5,980 nucleotides of DNA from JACVRW01 sp035705985 (GTDB taxonomy: Bacteria > Actinomycetota > Thermoleophilia > Solirubrobacterales > Thermoleophilaceae): the NCBI GenBank assembly GCA_035705985.1, contig DASSVP010000255.1:1-5980 (forward strand). Direction: 5' to 3'. Below are positions 4,960-5,980 of the stretch, piece by piece. The notes beneath the pieces are model-generated. The model made no database searches, was not told the origin of the DNA, and saw nothing but the letters and a program-made list of their open reading frames with translations. Within the stretch, counting starts at the first letter, position 1. Every line of letters begins with the position of its first letter. The translations under genes were made by a program, and so were the position numbers.

Positions 4960-5980
4960 TCAGAGCGCGGGTCCCGAGGCAAGCTCGGCCTGAACGCGAG
5001 CCGCGCCGACCACGTTCCCCTTGCGCGCGTACAGGGCGGCGGCCTCCTCGAACGCAGTCCGCGCCTCGGCGGGTCCGCGCCGCGCGCGAACGACGATGCC
5101 GAGGTCCGCGAGAGCGTCGGCCGTGTTGTTGATCAGGTCGGTCTTCTGCGACAGCGACACGGCCTCGCGTGCGAGCTCCTCGGCCTCGTCGGCGCCGCCG
5201 CGCTCGGCGAGTGCGCGGGCGCGCACGCCGCGCCACAGCACCTGGGTGACGAGATCGTCCGCGGCCGCCAGCCGCGCGCTCTCGCCCGCGAGAGCCTCGG
5301 CTTCCTCGCCGCGCCCCTGCGCGAGGAGCGACTGCCCGAGGAACGCCGCGGTCGTTGACAGGAGCGCCGTGTCGCCCATCGTCTCGAGCGCGGCGTAGCC
5401 GCGCCTCAGGGTCTGCTCTGCGGCCGCCGCGTCGCCGGCAAGGAGCTCGACCGTCGCGGCGTGGTGCGAGACGGCGGAGTTCAGCGTGAGTCCCAGGTCC
5501 CTGAAGGCTGCGTCGCTGGTCGCCAGCAGCTCCCGCGCCGTGCCGAACTCACCGCGCAGGGCGTACAGGCCGGCCAGCGGCTGGAGCAGCTCGGCGACCG
5601 CCACGGGGTTGGACTCGATGTCCGCCCGAATCCCCTCGCAGCGGGCGATCGCCTCGGTCGCTTCGGTGGGGCCGAACAGAAGCGACGAGGCGATCCAGCC
5701 GAGCACCTCGACGCGCTCGTGCTCCGCGCCGGCCTCGCGCGCGTGCGCGGCCGCCTCCTCCCAGGCCGCCGCGGCCTCGGCGGTCCTGCCCTCGATCCAA
5801 TGGCTCCACGCGCGGAGCCGGAGCGCGTCGCAGAGCCCGCGCTCGTCGCCGGCGCCCGCGAAGACCGGCAGGGTCTCCTCCACGACGGCGACCGCCTCGG
5901 CCGTCCCGGCCGCGTCGCCGCGCTGGAGCCGCAGGAACTCGTTCTGCACCCGCGCGCTCGCGGCGGCCCGCTCGTCGGCC
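4960..5980 (-). CDS. TPR-repeat C-terminal region of a large regulatory protein, 5'-partial
   Basis: 339 residues are visible. The frame is open through the right edge, so the N-terminus is missing; an internal GTG at 5949 is not the likely start. The product is almost entirely Ala/Glu/Leu-rich helical hairpins with TPR spacing of about 40 residues. Recognisable repeats include RLRAWSHWIEGRTAEA, LAGLYALRGEFGTAREL, TVELLAGDAAAAEQTL, FLGQSLLAQGRGEEAEA, RARALAERGGADEAEEL and a last unit ending AAALYARKGNVVGAARVQ. The phrases ASSLLFGPTEATEAIARCE and YARKGNVVGAARV resemble the C-terminal TPR arrays of actinobacterial adenylate/guanylate-cyclase plus AAA-ATPase (or AfsR/LuxR-like) signalling proteins. 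The cyclase/ATPase part is not visible here, so that parentage is inference. The repeats probably mediate protein-protein contacts in the cytosol. The gene is followed after 15 bp by the His-tail gene. Confidence 0.85.
   Translation of the reverse strand, partial: ADERAAASARVQNEFLRLQRGDAAGTAEAVAVVEETLPVFAGAGDERGLCDALRLRAWSHWIEGRTAEAAAAWEEAAAHAREAGAEHERVEVLGWIASSLLFGPTEATEAIARCEGIRADIESNPVAVAELLQPLAGLYALRGEFGTARELLATSDAAFRDLGLTLNSAVSHHAATVELLAGDAAAAEQTLRRGYAALETMGDTALLSTTAAFLGQSLLAQGRGEEAEALAGESARLAAADDLVTQVLWRGVRARALAERGGADEAEELAREAVSLSQKTDLINNTADALADLGIVVRARRGPAEARTAFEEAAALYARKGNVVGAARVQAELASGPAL

Noticed and set aside
4612..5358. 248-codon plus-strand frame opposite the His-tail and TPR genes
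   Set aside because: No recognisable motifs; it opposes clear TPR sequence on the minus strand.
1..5980. tRNA, rRNA, CRISPR, insertion-sequence or riboswitch elements
   Set aside because: Reading through the window found no repeat-spacer pattern, transposase sequence, conserved RNA core or long inverted repeat; gaps between genes are at most about 45 bp.

Overview
This roughly 6 kb, very GC-rich window (about 70% by eye, with GTG starts and 4-bp gene overlaps) looks like chromosome from a high-GC actinobacterium. The protein families, especially the TPR-rich tail typical of cyclase/ATPase signalling proteins and the PHP protein, suggest the Thermoleophilia (Solirubrobacterales/Gaiellales type). 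That placement is an inference from family resemblance, not a search result.

Layout. Plus strand, 1-2699: a proline-degradation pair. A 5'-truncated PutA-type proline dehydrogenase overlaps by 4 bp with an L-glutamate gamma-semialdehyde (P5C) dehydrogenase, as if a bifunctional PutA had been cut at its domain boundary. Together they oxidise proline to glutamate. Plus strand, 2717-2998: a small three-helix GlsB/YeaQ/YmgE-type membrane protein, 17 bp downstream. Plus strand, about 3044-4492: one long gene joining an N-terminal PHP phosphoesterase domain (TrpH/YciV/Cv1693 type) to a complete C-terminal APS kinase (CysC). Minus strand, from the right edge to 4489: the TPR-repeat C-terminus of a large protein cut by the window edge, followed after 15 bp by a small unrecognised protein with a His/Asp-rich tail.

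The most interesting item is the PHP-CysC fusion. APS kinase makes PAPS. PAPS consumption releases 3',5'-ADP (PAP), and PHP enzymes of the TrpH/Cv1693 group are known to remove the 3'-phosphate from 3',5'-bisphosphonucleotides such as PAP. One polypeptide may therefore make the sulfate donor and clear its inhibitory by-product. The activity is inferred from domain identity and has not been shown for this protein.

The plus- and minus-strand gene blocks converge on a shared CTAG in which both stop codons overlap. No RNA genes, insertion sequences, CRISPR arrays or clear hairpin terminators were found, and no gene-free stretch exceeds about 45 bp.
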